Below are positions 1 through 7,965 of a stretch of DNA of 64,000 nt, in pieces. The translations under genes were made by a program, and so were the position numbers. Origin of the DNA: an uncultured Flavobacteriales bacterium. Its GTDB lineage: Bacteria; Bacteroidota; Bacteroidia; Flavobacteriales; Crocinitomicaceae. The notes beneath the pieces were generated by a model. That model saw only the letters and a program-made list of their open reading frames with translations, searched no databases and was not told the origin of the DNA. The stretch's first letter is position 1; each line of letters begins with the position of its first letter. The DNA lies in NCBI GenBank assembly GCA_946480815.1, contig CAMLLB010000010.1, positions 38,778-102,777 of the forward strand. Reading direction: 5' to 3'.

Positions 1-1
1 C

Positions 2-280
2 TTGTTGCGCAAGGCACAGGCCATGCAGTACCAGGGAAAATGGCAGGAAGCATTGGATTACCTGAATAAGATCGTTACTTACCATATGGATGACATTTTA
101 GCAGACGATGCAATCTTTACCATAGCGGAGATTTACGAAAAGAACCTGCACGACAAGGAAAAAGCAACGGAGTACTACAAGAAGATCTTGTTTGAATGCA
201 AAGGAAGCCTCCTGACTGTAGAAGCGCGTAAACGCTACCGAGCATTGCGTGGCGATGTATCCGATTCGGAGGATCTTTAA
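2..280 (+). CDS. TPR-type protein, C-terminal fragment
   Basis: The reading frame is open at the left edge, so this is only the last 92 or so residues of a longer protein; the TTG at position 2 is an edge artefact and not a believable start. The fragment shows two helical-hairpin repeats of tetratricopeptide type (a 'GKWQEALDYLNKIV' repeat, then 'DDAIFTIAEIYEK' and 'KEKATEYYKKIL'), followed by a short charged tail ending in DSEDL. Such repeats form protein-interaction scaffolds. The partner and full role cannot be read from this fragment. The fold class is fairly certain; no function is proposed. Confidence 0.7.
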   Translation: MLRKAQAMQYQGKWQEALDYLNKIVTYHMDDILADDAIFTIAEIYEKNLHDKEKATEYYKKILFECKGSLLTVEARKRYRALRGDVSDSEDL

Positions 281-493
281 CTCCATCTATTCTCGTACTC
301 AGCTCACCCTGCTTTTTTTTGTATGTCGAAATCAGACGTGTGTCTCCAGTGAGAAATTAATTACATACAGTTAGTTGCAAACTATTTAAAAACAGGCAAT
401 AAGATTTTAAATGTTAAATTTTTGCTTCACAAAAGTGTAACCAAAAAAGTTTTTTACATTTATCCCATTAACTGAAATCTTAAACTGTTCAAA

Positions 494-1447
494 ATGATGA
501 GACCTGCTATTCAAAAGGCTCTATATGCCTTAACCACTGTATTCTTTTTTTCATGTCACGCTTATACGCAGACAAACACCCTTCCTTCTACGGGGAATGT
601 AGGAATTGGAACTACGGCTCCAAGCACCAAACTCCAGGTCAACGGATCTGCCCGCATTGATTCGACGTTAACCGTGAAAGACTCCATGATTGTTGACAGT
701 GATGCCCATATCCGAAGCGACCTGCAGGTAGATGGTCATACCACCCTGGAAAAAAGCCTGAAACTAAACGGACTGCGTGATTCTACCCTCGTGGATGATG
801 AAGTAATCCTGATCGATTCTACCGGAAAACTAAAAAGAGGTGGCGATCTGAAAAGTTTGGTTTATTCCCAACCAGCTCTACCACCCTGCAAAGATGATGC
901 AGGTGGAAATATTACCCCGGCTTCTCCTATTTGGTTGAACGGACCGGGAAAACTATATACGAGCTACGCCTGTGTACCTGACGTGAAGGTGGGAATTGGC
1001 CAGAATAATCCAAATTCAAAACTACACATCACCACCGCTTTGAATAAAAATACACATCCGCTTATCATTGATAAACGGATCCAGGGAAATCCAACACCTT
1101 ATAAACTGCTGGAATTGGATAACAACGGCTTGCTATATGCACGTGAAGTAAAAGTGAACCTGGATTCCTGGCCCGATTATGTGTTTGATGCAAGTTATCC
1201 ACTCATGCCATTAAACGAATTACAGGTATTTATTCAACAGAATAATCATTTACCAAATGTTCCCAATGCTTGTGAAATGGAAGAAGCAGGGATCAATGTG
1301 GCAGAAAGCAATGTAATGCTGATGGAAAAAATAGAGGAACTAACGCTGTATCTAATCCAGATGAAAGAACAATTGGATACTCAGAAACAGTTATTGCAGG
1401 AGCAGCAGAAATTAATCCTTCAATTGCAACAACAAGTAAAACCCTGA
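494..1447 (+). CDS. secreted tail-fibre-like protein with coiled-coil C terminus
   Basis: 317 residues. An N-terminal signal peptide ends near residue 25 (hydrophobic stretch, then AYTQ). 'GNVGIGTTAPSTKLQVNG' is the opening motif of the trimeric tail-fibre-like proteins common in Bacteroidota, and a second copy of the pattern (VGIGQNNPNSKLHI) lies near residue 170. Repeated beta-strand blocks built on DS/LQVDG follow. The C terminus (about 225-317) has the usual 'YPLMPLNELQVFIQQNNHLP' segment and then a glutamine-rich coiled coil (LYLIQMKEQ...QLQQQV) that probably trimerises the protein. The phage-related domain family suggests a surface fibre or adhesin. It lies three bases upstream of the secreted hydrolase gene, so the two are probably co-transcribed. 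No catalytic motif is visible. Confidence 0.75.
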   Translation: MMRPAIQKALYALTTVFFFSCHAYTQTNTLPSTGNVGIGTTAPSTKLQVNGSARIDSTLTVKDSMIVDSDAHIRSDLQVDGHTTLEKSLKLNGLRDSTLVDDEVILIDSTGKLKRGGDLKSLVYSQPALPPCKDDAGGNITPASPIWLNGPGKLYTSYACVPDVKVGIGQNNPNSKLHITTALNKNTHPLIIDKRIQGNPTPYKLLELDNNGLLYAREVKVNLDSWPDYVFDASYPLMPLNELQVFIQQNNHLPNVPNACEMEEAGINVAESNVMLMEKIEELTLYLIQMKEQLDTQKQLLQEQQKLILQLQQQVKP

Positions 1448-1450
1448 GCC

Positions 1451-4363
1451 ATGAGAAAGTTCATAACAGGAATGTTCCTGCTCATGGGTTTGCATGGGTG
1501 GGGACAGGTGGATACACTGGAATTCACCACCCGAAGGGAAGTAGCAGACACTTTATTTGGTTTGCTGGATCCCGGTATTTATGGGAATGCACTATTTGAC
1601 AGGTCTTTATCAGAGGATTCACTATTAAACAGGCAATTATTAGGTGACTATTCCGGAACAGCCAGCGCATGGAGTTGGTTGCAAGCATATTCAGATATTG
1701 CATTATGTTATACAAATCCAAATTACATGCTTTCTGATGATGCATTATATCACAAACTAGAGGAGTTTTATTTAACTATAAGTGATTCGAGTATAGAAGA
1801 TTTGCTCATTCAACCCTTTGGATTATTGTTACACAATATGAGTAGGATTGATTCAAGTTTGTTCTCAATTCCAAATGTATTTGCAAACCAGCAAAGCCAG
1901 CTAAAACTAAATGGAACTTATGCTGAATCCGGAATATATTCGAAGGTCTTATTGAAAAGTGCTGCTTTGATAGAATTATACGGAGAACATGGTTATGATG
2001 AAGGCATAATTGTATATGATCCCGATTTTATTTCAATCAGTTCTGATATCACGATTAATTCCATTCAGTTGAATATGGGAAATGGTTTTCAGAAATTTTC
2101 AGCTATAAATAACACCATCAAATACCCCATTCTCTCTGATTGGCAGACTGGTGAGGCTGCTATTGAATATAGCATCGATAGTGTATTATTTCAAGATACT
2201 ATTTCGTTTTATGTTTCAACTGTCACGTATAAATACCATGATGAGGAAAAAAGTACAGAACGATGGGATACCGGAAATCAGTTTTTCCCACCTAATTCGG
2301 GAACATCAAGAGATTTGAAATACCGGATCAAATTCGGGTGTGGAAATGGGCGGAAAATAAGAAGGCCTGTTATTATAGCTCCACCATACAGGCCTATTTC
2401 GCAACCGGTTAGTTTCAATCAATATTATGATCAGTTTAACTTCAAATCTTTGATTTCGACTTTATCAGAAATGGGATATGATGTTATCTTTATTAAAGAA
2501 ACTCCTGGTAATAGGGGAATCAATCATGCAGGAACAATTTTAGGTGATTTTATCAAATTCATTAACCAACAAAAAAAGAGTAATTACCCCAATGAAGATT
2601 GGGAAAATGTAGTGATTGGTTTTAGTGCAGGTGGTCAGCACTGGCGTTATGCCCTGAAGAAATTGGAGAAAGAACATATGGACCAAAATCTTCCCCATCA
2701 TCACACGCGTTTGTATATTCCGTTTGACTCACCTCATTGGGGAGCAAATGTTCCCATGTTTGCACAGGCAGTCTTTAAAGAGATGACCCCGTTTAATCCC
2801 CCGGCATTTTTCACTTATGAAAGCTTGAAAGATGCTGCTTCAAAGGACATGTTGATGAATCATATATTGGGGAGTACTATTGTAGCGAGTAATCACGACC
2901 GAATAATCACTCCGGCTCCTACTTCAGAACGGCTGAATATTGTCAACCTATTAAATAATGCCTTCAATCATCAATTTACTCCTATGAATGACCTTCGTAA
3001 GAGTTTCCCAACATTTACCCGAAATGTGGCTGTTTCTACCGGAAGTAATGAATCCGATTACAATTCATTATACGGTTTGTACCCATCCATGAAGTTGTTT
3101 AAACAGGAACTCATGATCCCGGCCTGGTACGGAGGAAAGACCATTAAACGGAGTATTTATGCTTCCAAATACGGATCGGGATGGCCAATCTTTGAGCGCA
3201 AAGACCTCTATATATTCTTGGGAATTCCCATAGGTATCGAACGTTATTACAAAACAAACGATGCCTACGAGTGGGACATGGCGCAAGGCGGTTATAAAGA
3301 TGAGTTTTATGATAAAGGAGGAATGGGAGTTGGTTCTCTTCCTTATACAGGAGTACCGGTTGGAGCGGTGACTGTATTACTTGGATCAGCGCAATCACTT
3401 ATTGGTCCTTTGGGCCAATTGGCAGGTACCCAATACTATAAAAACCACATGAATTTTTTACCCATGGTTTCTGCTTTGGGGATTAATCCGACCAGGTGGC
3501 AGTATAATAATCTATACTATAATTTGAAAGATGAGGGATTGATGTATAACAAATTTGATTATACAGTTGGGGTTGATGAATCAGATTTGTTTGGTTATCC
3601 CAATTTGGCTCATCCTGGAAACCATTTCAATATTACTCCTTTTGAGGCACTTTACTGTGATCCACAAACCTATGAACACATCAAAATGCAGGCTTCGGTG
3701 GATAATGACCAGTTGAATGATGTATATTTAGTATATACCCGCAATTTTATCCTGGATGAAGTGGAAGCAGATATTGTTTACCTACAGAACAAAGTGATCG
3801 GGAAAAACCACATACAGTGGGACCCAAGCTATCGTTACAAAGCCTGGTATAAAGCATATCAAGACATTGTTGTAGGCGCGAATGTTACCCCAAAAACAGA
3901 TCCGGGTCCCTACACCATTGAAGATCCGGGAGAAATTACCATGTATGCCTGTCACGAGATCAACCTAAAACCCGGTTTTAGCTCTGCCAATGGAAGTTCA
4001 TACCATGCTTTTATTCGCTGTGATGGGTGTTATCGTCCTCATGGTAAAAACAATTCCGAAGGTTCAAATGGAACCAATAATCCTGGAAATACAGAGGAAA
4101 GTAACTTGTATGGAAAAGGTTCCGAATCGAAACCTGAAAATGTACTGAAAGTATTTCCAAATCCAACAACTGATTTGTGTACCGTAATTTTTCCGAGAGC
4201 TTCCGGTGAATGCACAGTTGCCAATGTCAATGGAAATATTGTTTACAATCAAAGAATTGGAGAAGAAACAAAAACAACCTACCTTCGGTTACCTAAGGGA
4301 ATCTATTTCCTGAAATGGATCGAAGGAAGGGAAATAATCACCGAAAAAATAATTGTGCTATGA
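1451..4363 (+). CDS. T9SS-secreted alpha/beta-hydrolase (esterase/lipase-like)
   Basis: 970 residues. Signal peptide at about 1-19 (ends HGWGQ). The central region has an alpha/beta-hydrolase core: a strand and oxyanion-type segment 'RPVIIAPPYRP' near 305, then the nucleophile elbow G-F-S-A-G at 390-394 (Ser392), followed by 'FDSPHWGAN', which resembles lipase or PGAP1-type folds. A Gly/Asn/Ser-rich linker precedes a type A T9SS sorting domain from about residue 898 (VFPNPTTD ... KGIYFLKW ... KIIVL), so the protein is predicted to cross the outer membrane through the type IX system. The substrate is unknown. The stop codon overlaps the start of the next lipoprotein gene (ATGA), implying translational coupling. 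The hydrolase assignment rests on the GFSAG elbow and its context; lipase versus other esterase is not decided. Confidence 0.65.
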   Translation: MRKFITGMFLLMGLHGWGQVDTLEFTTRREVADTLFGLLDPGIYGNALFDRSLSEDSLLNRQLLGDYSGTASAWSWLQAYSDIALCYTNPNYMLSDDALYHKLEEFYLTISDSSIEDLLIQPFGLLLHNMSRIDSSLFSIPNVFANQQSQLKLNGTYAESGIYSKVLLKSAALIELYGEHGYDEGIIVYDPDFISISSDITINSIQLNMGNGFQKFSAINNTIKYPILSDWQTGEAAIEYSIDSVLFQDTISFYVSTVTYKYHDEEKSTERWDTGNQFFPPNSGTSRDLKYRIKFGCGNGRKIRRPVIIAPPYRPISQPVSFNQYYDQFNFKSLISTLSEMGYDVIFIKETPGNRGINHAGTILGDFIKFINQQKKSNYPNEDWENVVIGFSAGGQHWRYALKKLEKEHMDQNLPHHHTRLYIPFDSPHWGANVPMFAQAVFKEMTPFNPPAFFTYESLKDAASKDMLMNHILGSTIVASNHDRIITPAPTSERLNIVNLLNNAFNHQFTPMNDLRKSFPTFTRNVAVSTGSNESDYNSLYGLYPSMKLFKQELMIPAWYGGKTIKRSIYASKYGSGWPIFERKDLYIFLGIPIGIERYYKTNDAYEWDMAQGGYKDEFYDKGGMGVGSLPYTGVPVGAVTVLLGSAQSLIGPLGQLAGTQYYKNHMNFLPMVSALGINPTRWQYNNLYYNLKDEGLMYNKFDYTVGVDESDLFGYPNLAHPGNHFNITPFEALYCDPQTYEHIKMQASVDNDQLNDVYLVYTRNFILDEVEADIVYLQNKVIGKNHIQWDPSYRYKAWYKAYQDIVVGANVTPKTDPGPYTIEDPGEITMYACHEINLKPGFSSANGSSYHAFIRCDGCYRPHGKNNSEGSNGTNNPGNTEESNLYGKGSESKPENVLKVFPNPTTDLCTVIFPRASGECTVANVNGNIVYNQRIGEETKTTYLRLPKGIYFLKWIEGREIITEKIIVL

Positions 4364-4998
4364 GAATATTCATATTGATCCTTTGTGGACTTCTGTTTTT
4401 TTCCTGCGGAAAAAAACGTTCAATCCACATTACAGCAACCAATGCAGCTACGGACCAACGTTATGCAGGTCTTGAATATACAGTTGGTTCGAGTGTTACT
4501 GGTAACAACGGAGAAAAGTCCAGAAAAGAGGCTACAGGTTTTTTAGATGCAAACGGAGAAGTCGGTGTAACAATCAGGGTGAAGCCCAATAGAACGTATT
4601 ATGTACATGTGAAAGAACCATCCAATACTTGTTACAATAAAATGATCACGATGTATTTTAATAGTCCTTTTGATGAAGACGGACATTTTAATTTTGAATT
4701 TGCAGAATGTGCTTATTTTAAATTGAATATTAATAATATAAATTGTCAAGGAGCAACGGATTATTTTAAACTTTATTACATGGGGCGTCAGGTTGGAGGT
4801 CAGGGTTCGGGAATTGTTGGCGCAATCTCAAAAGAGGGAAGTGGGTGCTATTCTTATACTGGAAGTGATTTTTCATCGGTTCCTATGGGAGAAATGTATT
4901 GGAAATGGGAAGTGACGAGAAATAGTATAACAACAACTTATTACGATACAATTTACCTTGGTCCGGGAGAATATAAAACGTACGATATTAACTACTGA
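4360..4998 (+). CDS. lipoprotein, first copy of a tandem paralogous pair
   Basis: 212 residues from the ATG at 4360, which overlaps the hydrolase stop codon. The frame extends upstream, but only this start puts a clean lipoprotein signal at the N terminus: MRIFILILCGLLFFSC, with the lipobox Cys at residue 16 followed by GKKRS. The mature part looks all-beta: 'SIHITATNAATDQRYAGLEY' and a 'FLDANGEVGVTIRVKPNRTYYVHV' strand pair resemble transthyretin-like Ig folds. Several cysteines are shared with the neighbouring copy (NTCYNKM, a CAY motif, NCQG). I recognise no named family. Overlap with a secreted hydrolase gene suggests a function tied to that enzyme, for example as an immunity or chaperone partner; this is inference from arrangement only. 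Confidence 0.75.
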   Translation: MRIFILILCGLLFFSCGKKRSIHITATNAATDQRYAGLEYTVGSSVTGNNGEKSRKEATGFLDANGEVGVTIRVKPNRTYYVHVKEPSNTCYNKMITMYFNSPFDEDGHFNFEFAECAYFKLNINNINCQGATDYFKLYYMGRQVGGQGSGIVGAISKEGSGCYSYTGSDFSSVPMGEMYWKWEVTRNSITTTYYDTIYLGPGEYKTYDINY

Positions 4999-5028
4999 AT
5001 AAGAATCAAGTACGGAAAATCGCAACTC
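4996..5028 (+). repeat. duplicated 3' flank, copy 1 of the lipoprotein duplication
   Basis: From the stop codon of the first lipoprotein onward the sequence TGAATAAGAATCAAGTACGG and the next 13 bases recur after the second lipoprotein (5694-5725) with a single base missing. This marks the right-hand boundary of the duplicated unit. Confidence 0.85.
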
Positions 5029-5072
5029 ACATTTGAAACATTCTACTCAAATTTGTGAAAAAACAAATTATT

Positions 5073-5696
5073 ATGAGAATGCTATTGATTATTCTTTTGG
5101 GAACTTTAATAGTTTCTTGTGGAAAGAAACGTTCGATCCACATTACAGCAACTAATGTAGTCACAGGTGAACGTTATCCTGGCTTAGAGTACAGTATTGT
5201 TTCTTCTGTTGTTGGGACTGAAAATGGTGAAGGTACCAAAACAGTTGCTTCAGGCACTTTGGATTCAAATGGTGAAGCTGTTGTAACCCTTCGTGAAAAA
5301 AGAAACAGAAGGTATGCCGTTCGAGTAGTAGAACCTGCAAATACTTGTTACAATAAAATGAGTACCATGTTTTTTGATAGTCCTTCGGATGAAAATGGAA
5401 ATTTTAATTTCGAATTTGCTCCATGTGCTTATTTAAAGCAAAATATTACCAATACAAATTGTCAGGGAAGCTTAGATTATATGATATTGTATAGTAAAAA
5501 TCAAGTTAATAGTCTTGGATCAAGCGGATGGGAGTTTTTTGGATGTAATGGATATGTAGGAGACCATTTTTCTGGTGTTCCGATGGGTCAGTATTATTTT
5601 GAATGGCATGTAACCAAGAATAGTATCACAAATACCTATTATGATACCATTTATCTTAGCCCAGGGGAATATAAAACGTACGACATTAACTACTGA
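5073..5696 (+). CDS. lipoprotein, second copy of the tandem pair
   Basis: 207 residues from the ATG at 5073; a GTG at 5055 is in frame, but alignment with the first copy favours 5073. Signal MRMLLIILLGTLIVSC, then the same GKKRSIHITATN start as the upstream copy. The two proteins share NTCYNKM, FNFEFA, NCQG, VPMG, YYDTIYL and an identical PGEYKTYDINY tail, and differ most in the middle (about 140-165), where a ligand-facing loop might lie. About 32 bases after each stop codon are also nearly identical, so this is a genuine tandem DNA duplication that has since diverged. Function unknown; predicted membrane-anchored lipoprotein. Confidence 0.75.
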   Translation: MRMLLIILLGTLIVSCGKKRSIHITATNVVTGERYPGLEYSIVSSVVGTENGEGTKTVASGTLDSNGEAVVTLREKRNRRYAVRVVEPANTCYNKMSTMFFDSPSDENGNFNFEFAPCAYLKQNITNTNCQGSLDYMILYSKNQVNSLGSSGWEFFGCNGYVGDHFSGVPMGQYYFEWHVTKNSITNTYYDTIYLSPGEYKTYDINY

Positions 5697-5725
5697 ATAA
5701 AATCAAGTACGGAAAATCGCAACTC
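5694..5725 (+). repeat. duplicated 3' flank, copy 2 of the lipoprotein duplication
   Basis: Matches 4996-5028 except for one deleted G; similarity stops abruptly at AACTC. The close match in non-coding DNA, beside more diverged coding sequence, shows that the duplication was tandem and that the two genes have since diverged in sequence. Confidence 0.85.
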
Positions 5726-5772
5726 TTTTGTCGATCAAATCCGCTTCCTTTGTTTCATCTTATTTGAAACCT

Positions 5773-6294
5773 ATGAAATTGTTTGCTTTTATCCTTTCTT
5801 TTGTTGCCTCCGGTTTCCTGGTTTGCAATCTGCATGCACAAGAAGATAATCACTTTTCTTTTATTGAAGAGTTTGGTGTTGTTCCAGATGAACTGATAGG
5901 CGGTCCAAGGGTCAATTACATGCAGGGAAAAGATGGATTTATCGGACTAGCGTTCAATTTGGGTTGGCATGAATCAGACTATCTGCCGGCCAAACATCTT
6001 GGATTTGCCGTAGGAACGGATCTAAGATTATCAAAATCCCTGTTGATGGCTCCGAAAGTAACCCTTGAATACAGGTATTATATTGGGATCGTTCGGGTAG
6101 GTTATCTTTGTTATACGGATTTCGGTCAAAGACCGGATAACCGGATCTCTGCAGAGATCGGAATTTCTTTACTGAGCTTTATAGATTTGACCTATGCTCA
6201 CACCTTTGGATTCAATGATAGGAATCCGTACAATTTGGGGAACGATTATATTAATCTGACAATCAGTCTTCCGCTGATTATGGAAAACAAATAA
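5773..6294 (+). CDS. small secreted, probably outer-membrane beta-barrel protein
   Basis: 173 residues using the ATG at 5773, which starts a standard signal peptide (MKLFAFILSFVASGFL..., ending LHAQ). A TTG at 5728 would add 15 residues ahead of the signal and is not favoured; it would also start within two bases of the end of the duplicated flank. The mature protein has alternating hydrophobic strands with aromatic girdles (GFIGLAFNLGW, PKVTLEYRYYIGIVRVGYLCY, ISAEIGISLLSFIDLTYA, DYINLTISLPL), typical of a small eight-strand barrel. I cannot assign a family. It closes the surface-protein island before the respiratory operon. Confidence 0.65.
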   Translation: MKLFAFILSFVASGFLVCNLHAQEDNHFSFIEEFGVVPDELIGGPRVNYMQGKDGFIGLAFNLGWHESDYLPAKHLGFAVGTDLRLSKSLLMAPKVTLEYRYYIGIVRVGYLCYTDFGQRPDNRISAEIGISLLSFIDLTYAHTFGFNDRNPYNLGNDYINLTISLPLIMENK

Positions 6295-6446
6295 ACTAAA
6301 ATTTTAGAGCTATTTATTTTTTAACAATTTGGATATTTGACTGATTCCCGGAAGGATGGTTCTCATCAACAAGTCTTTATCATCGTTCGATAATTCCTTT
6401 TCTTCGACCAACGGTTTTACTGGGTTTTAAACTTATTTATGTGGTA

Positions 6447-6465
6447 ATTTAGATTAAATCTAAAT
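6447..6465. promoter_or_regulatory. 19-bp palindrome upstream of the nuo promoter
   Basis: ATTTAGATT-A-AATCTAAAT is a perfect dyad with 9-bp arms around a single base. It ends 14 bp before the -33 element of the proposed nuoA promoter, a position suited to an activator or repressor site. No regulator can be named from sequence alone. Confidence 0.4.
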
Positions 6466-6479
6466 AGGATTTTTCGCAA

Positions 6480-6508
6480 TTTGGTCTTGTTAAAAAGTAT
6501 TAAATTCG
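6480..6508 (+). promoter_or_regulatory. predicted promoter of the nuo operon
   Basis: TTTG (6480-6483), a 17-bp spacer and TAAATTCG (6501-6508) match the Bacteroidota housekeeping pattern TTTG/TAnnTTTG with one mismatch. Transcription would start near 6513, giving a leader of about 18 nt before the nuoA ATG at 6531. Confidence 0.5.
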
Positions 6509-6530
6509 CCTGTCTTAAAAATTAGAGATT

Positions 6531-6896
6531 ATGTCTTCTGCAGAAGATTACTTACCGATATTGCTCCAGGCAGGTGTTGCCCTGGGCTTTGTCATAATGG
6601 TTTTGGTGGTTGCCCCGATGTTGGGTCCCAAACTATTTGGAAAGAAGAAAAATGCCAACTGGGAGTGTGGTATTGAAGAAGTTGGAAACGCTCGTTTCCC
6701 AATCTCCATCCGTTATTTATTAACCGCAATTTTATTCGTATTATTCGATGTGGAAGTAATCTTCTTCTACCCGTATGCTGTGAATTTCAAATTCTTACAG
6801 TCTGACGGATTGATCGCGGTAATTGTTTTCGTAGCATTCTTCCTGACAGGATTTTTCTACGTGCTTAAAAAAGGTGCTTTAGAATGGGAAAAGTAG
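6531..6896 (+). CDS. nuoA: NADH-quinone oxidoreductase subunit A
   Basis: 121 residues with three transmembrane helices (about 10-30, 65-85, 92-112). The loop between helices 1 and 2 carries the conserved WECGIE motif, whose Cys lies near the quinone channel in complex I, and helix 2 has the typical acidic FDVEVIFFYP stretch. NuoA is part of the membrane arm next to the junction with the peripheral arm. This is the first gene of a 14-gene complex I operon; its 3' end overlaps nuoB by 13 bases. Length and motifs are normal for the family. Confidence 0.96.
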   Translation: MSSAEDYLPILLQAGVALGFVIMVLVVAPMLGPKLFGKKKNANWECGIEEVGNARFPISIRYLLTAILFVLFDVEVIFFYPYAVNFKFLQSDGLIAVIVFVAFFLTGFFYVLKKGALEWEK

Positions 6897-7432
6897 AAAT
6901 TATCAATGGTGTAGAAACCATTAACGGAGAAGGTTTCCAATTGACCATGCTTGACAAGGTCATCGGAGCTGCTCGTGCAAATTCCGTTTGGCCGCTGCCG
7001 TTTGCTACCTCTTGCTGTGGTATCGAATACATGGGTACAATGGGAAGTAACTACGACGTAGCGCGTTTCGGAATGGAACGTATGTCCTTCTCTCCACGCC
7101 AGGCAGATCTATTGATCGTTGCCGGGACCATCTCAAAAAAATTAGCTCCGATCCTGAAACAGGTTTACGAACAAATGGCTGAACCGAAATGGGTTTTGTC
7201 TGTTGGTGCTTGTGCTTGTTCAGGTGGAATTTTTGATACATACTCTGTATTGCAGGGAATTGACCGTGTAATTCCGGTAGACGTTTACGTTCCGGGATGT
7301 CCGCCAAGACCGGAGCAGATCATTGAAGGGTGTATGAACATTCACCGCCTGGTGAAAAACGAATCGCTGCGCCGCCGGTATTCGGATGAATACAAACATT
7401 TGTTGAAGAAATACGATTTGAACGATGAGTAA
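6884..7432 (+). CDS. nuoB: NADH-quinone oxidoreductase subunit B
   Basis: 182 residues. It holds the last iron-sulfur cluster (N2) of complex I, which passes electrons to quinone. The ligands are visible: the tandem cysteines in TSCCGIEYM, the Cys of VGACACSGG and the Cys of VPGCPPRPE. The N terminus lacks a signal, as expected for a cytoplasm-facing subunit. It overlaps nuoA by 13 bases and nuoC by 8 bases, suggesting coupled translation of the junction subunits. Length is normal. Confidence 0.96.
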   Translation: MGKVEIINGVETINGEGFQLTMLDKVIGAARANSVWPLPFATSCCGIEYMGTMGSNYDVARFGMERMSFSPRQADLLIVAGTISKKLAPILKQVYEQMAEPKWVLSVGACACSGGIFDTYSVLQGIDRVIPVDVYVPGCPPRPEQIIEGCMNIHRLVKNESLRRRYSDEYKHLLKKYDLNDE

Positions 7433-7931
7433 TTTGACAAACGAAGCGGTTCTAAACCGTATCCAGGAAAAGTTTGGTGAAGCCGTTCGTAATTCCGAAG
7501 AACCTTACGGAATGCTGACAATCGAGATTGATCCTGCTAAAGCTCACGATCTGATCCAATGGTTGAAAACCGATGAGGTGTTGAAAGTGTCTTTCCTGAC
7601 CCTGATCGGCGGAGCTCATTTTCCAAACGATAAAGGACGCGAGATCTGTGTAAACTACCACCTGCATTCCTTAGTGAATAATGTGCGTTTGCGCGTTCGT
7701 GCATTTCTTCCGATCGAAAATCCGTCCATTCAGTCCATTACAGATATTTATGTAGGAGCTGATTGGCAGGAGCGTGAATCATACGATTTCTTCGGGATCA
7801 TTTTCGAAGGACATCCGAATTTAACGCGAATCCTGAATGAAGACGATATGGATTACTTCCCGATGCGTAAAGAATACCATTTGGAAGATGCAACAAGAGA
7901 AGATAAAGACGATCGCTTCTTCGGTCGTTAA
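7425..7931 (+). CDS. nuoC: NADH-quinone oxidoreductase subunit C (30 kDa)
   Basis: 168 residues, the separate (not fused to NuoD) form of the 30-kDa subunit. The family signature is present near the C terminus: ERESYDFFGIIFEGHPNLTRIL, followed by an acidic MDYFPMRKEY segment that packs against NuoD. It is a structural subunit of the peripheral arm without cofactors. Overlaps nuoB by 8 bases; 34 bases separate it from nuoD, the largest gap inside the operon. Confidence 0.95.
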   Translation: MSNLTNEAVLNRIQEKFGEAVRNSEEPYGMLTIEIDPAKAHDLIQWLKTDEVLKVSFLTLIGGAHFPNDKGREICVNYHLHSLVNNVRLRVRAFLPIENPSIQSITDIYVGADWQERESYDFFGIIFEGHPNLTRILNEDDMDYFPMRKEYHLEDATREDKDDRFFGR

Positions 7932-7965
7932 CTAGGAAAGGAAAACTTTCGATAAGTAAGAAACT

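Noticed and set aside
281..493. Promoter for the tail-fibre-like gene
   Set aside because: AATTTTTG and TACATTTA resemble -7 boxes, but no -33 box lies at an acceptable distance; too weak to annotate.
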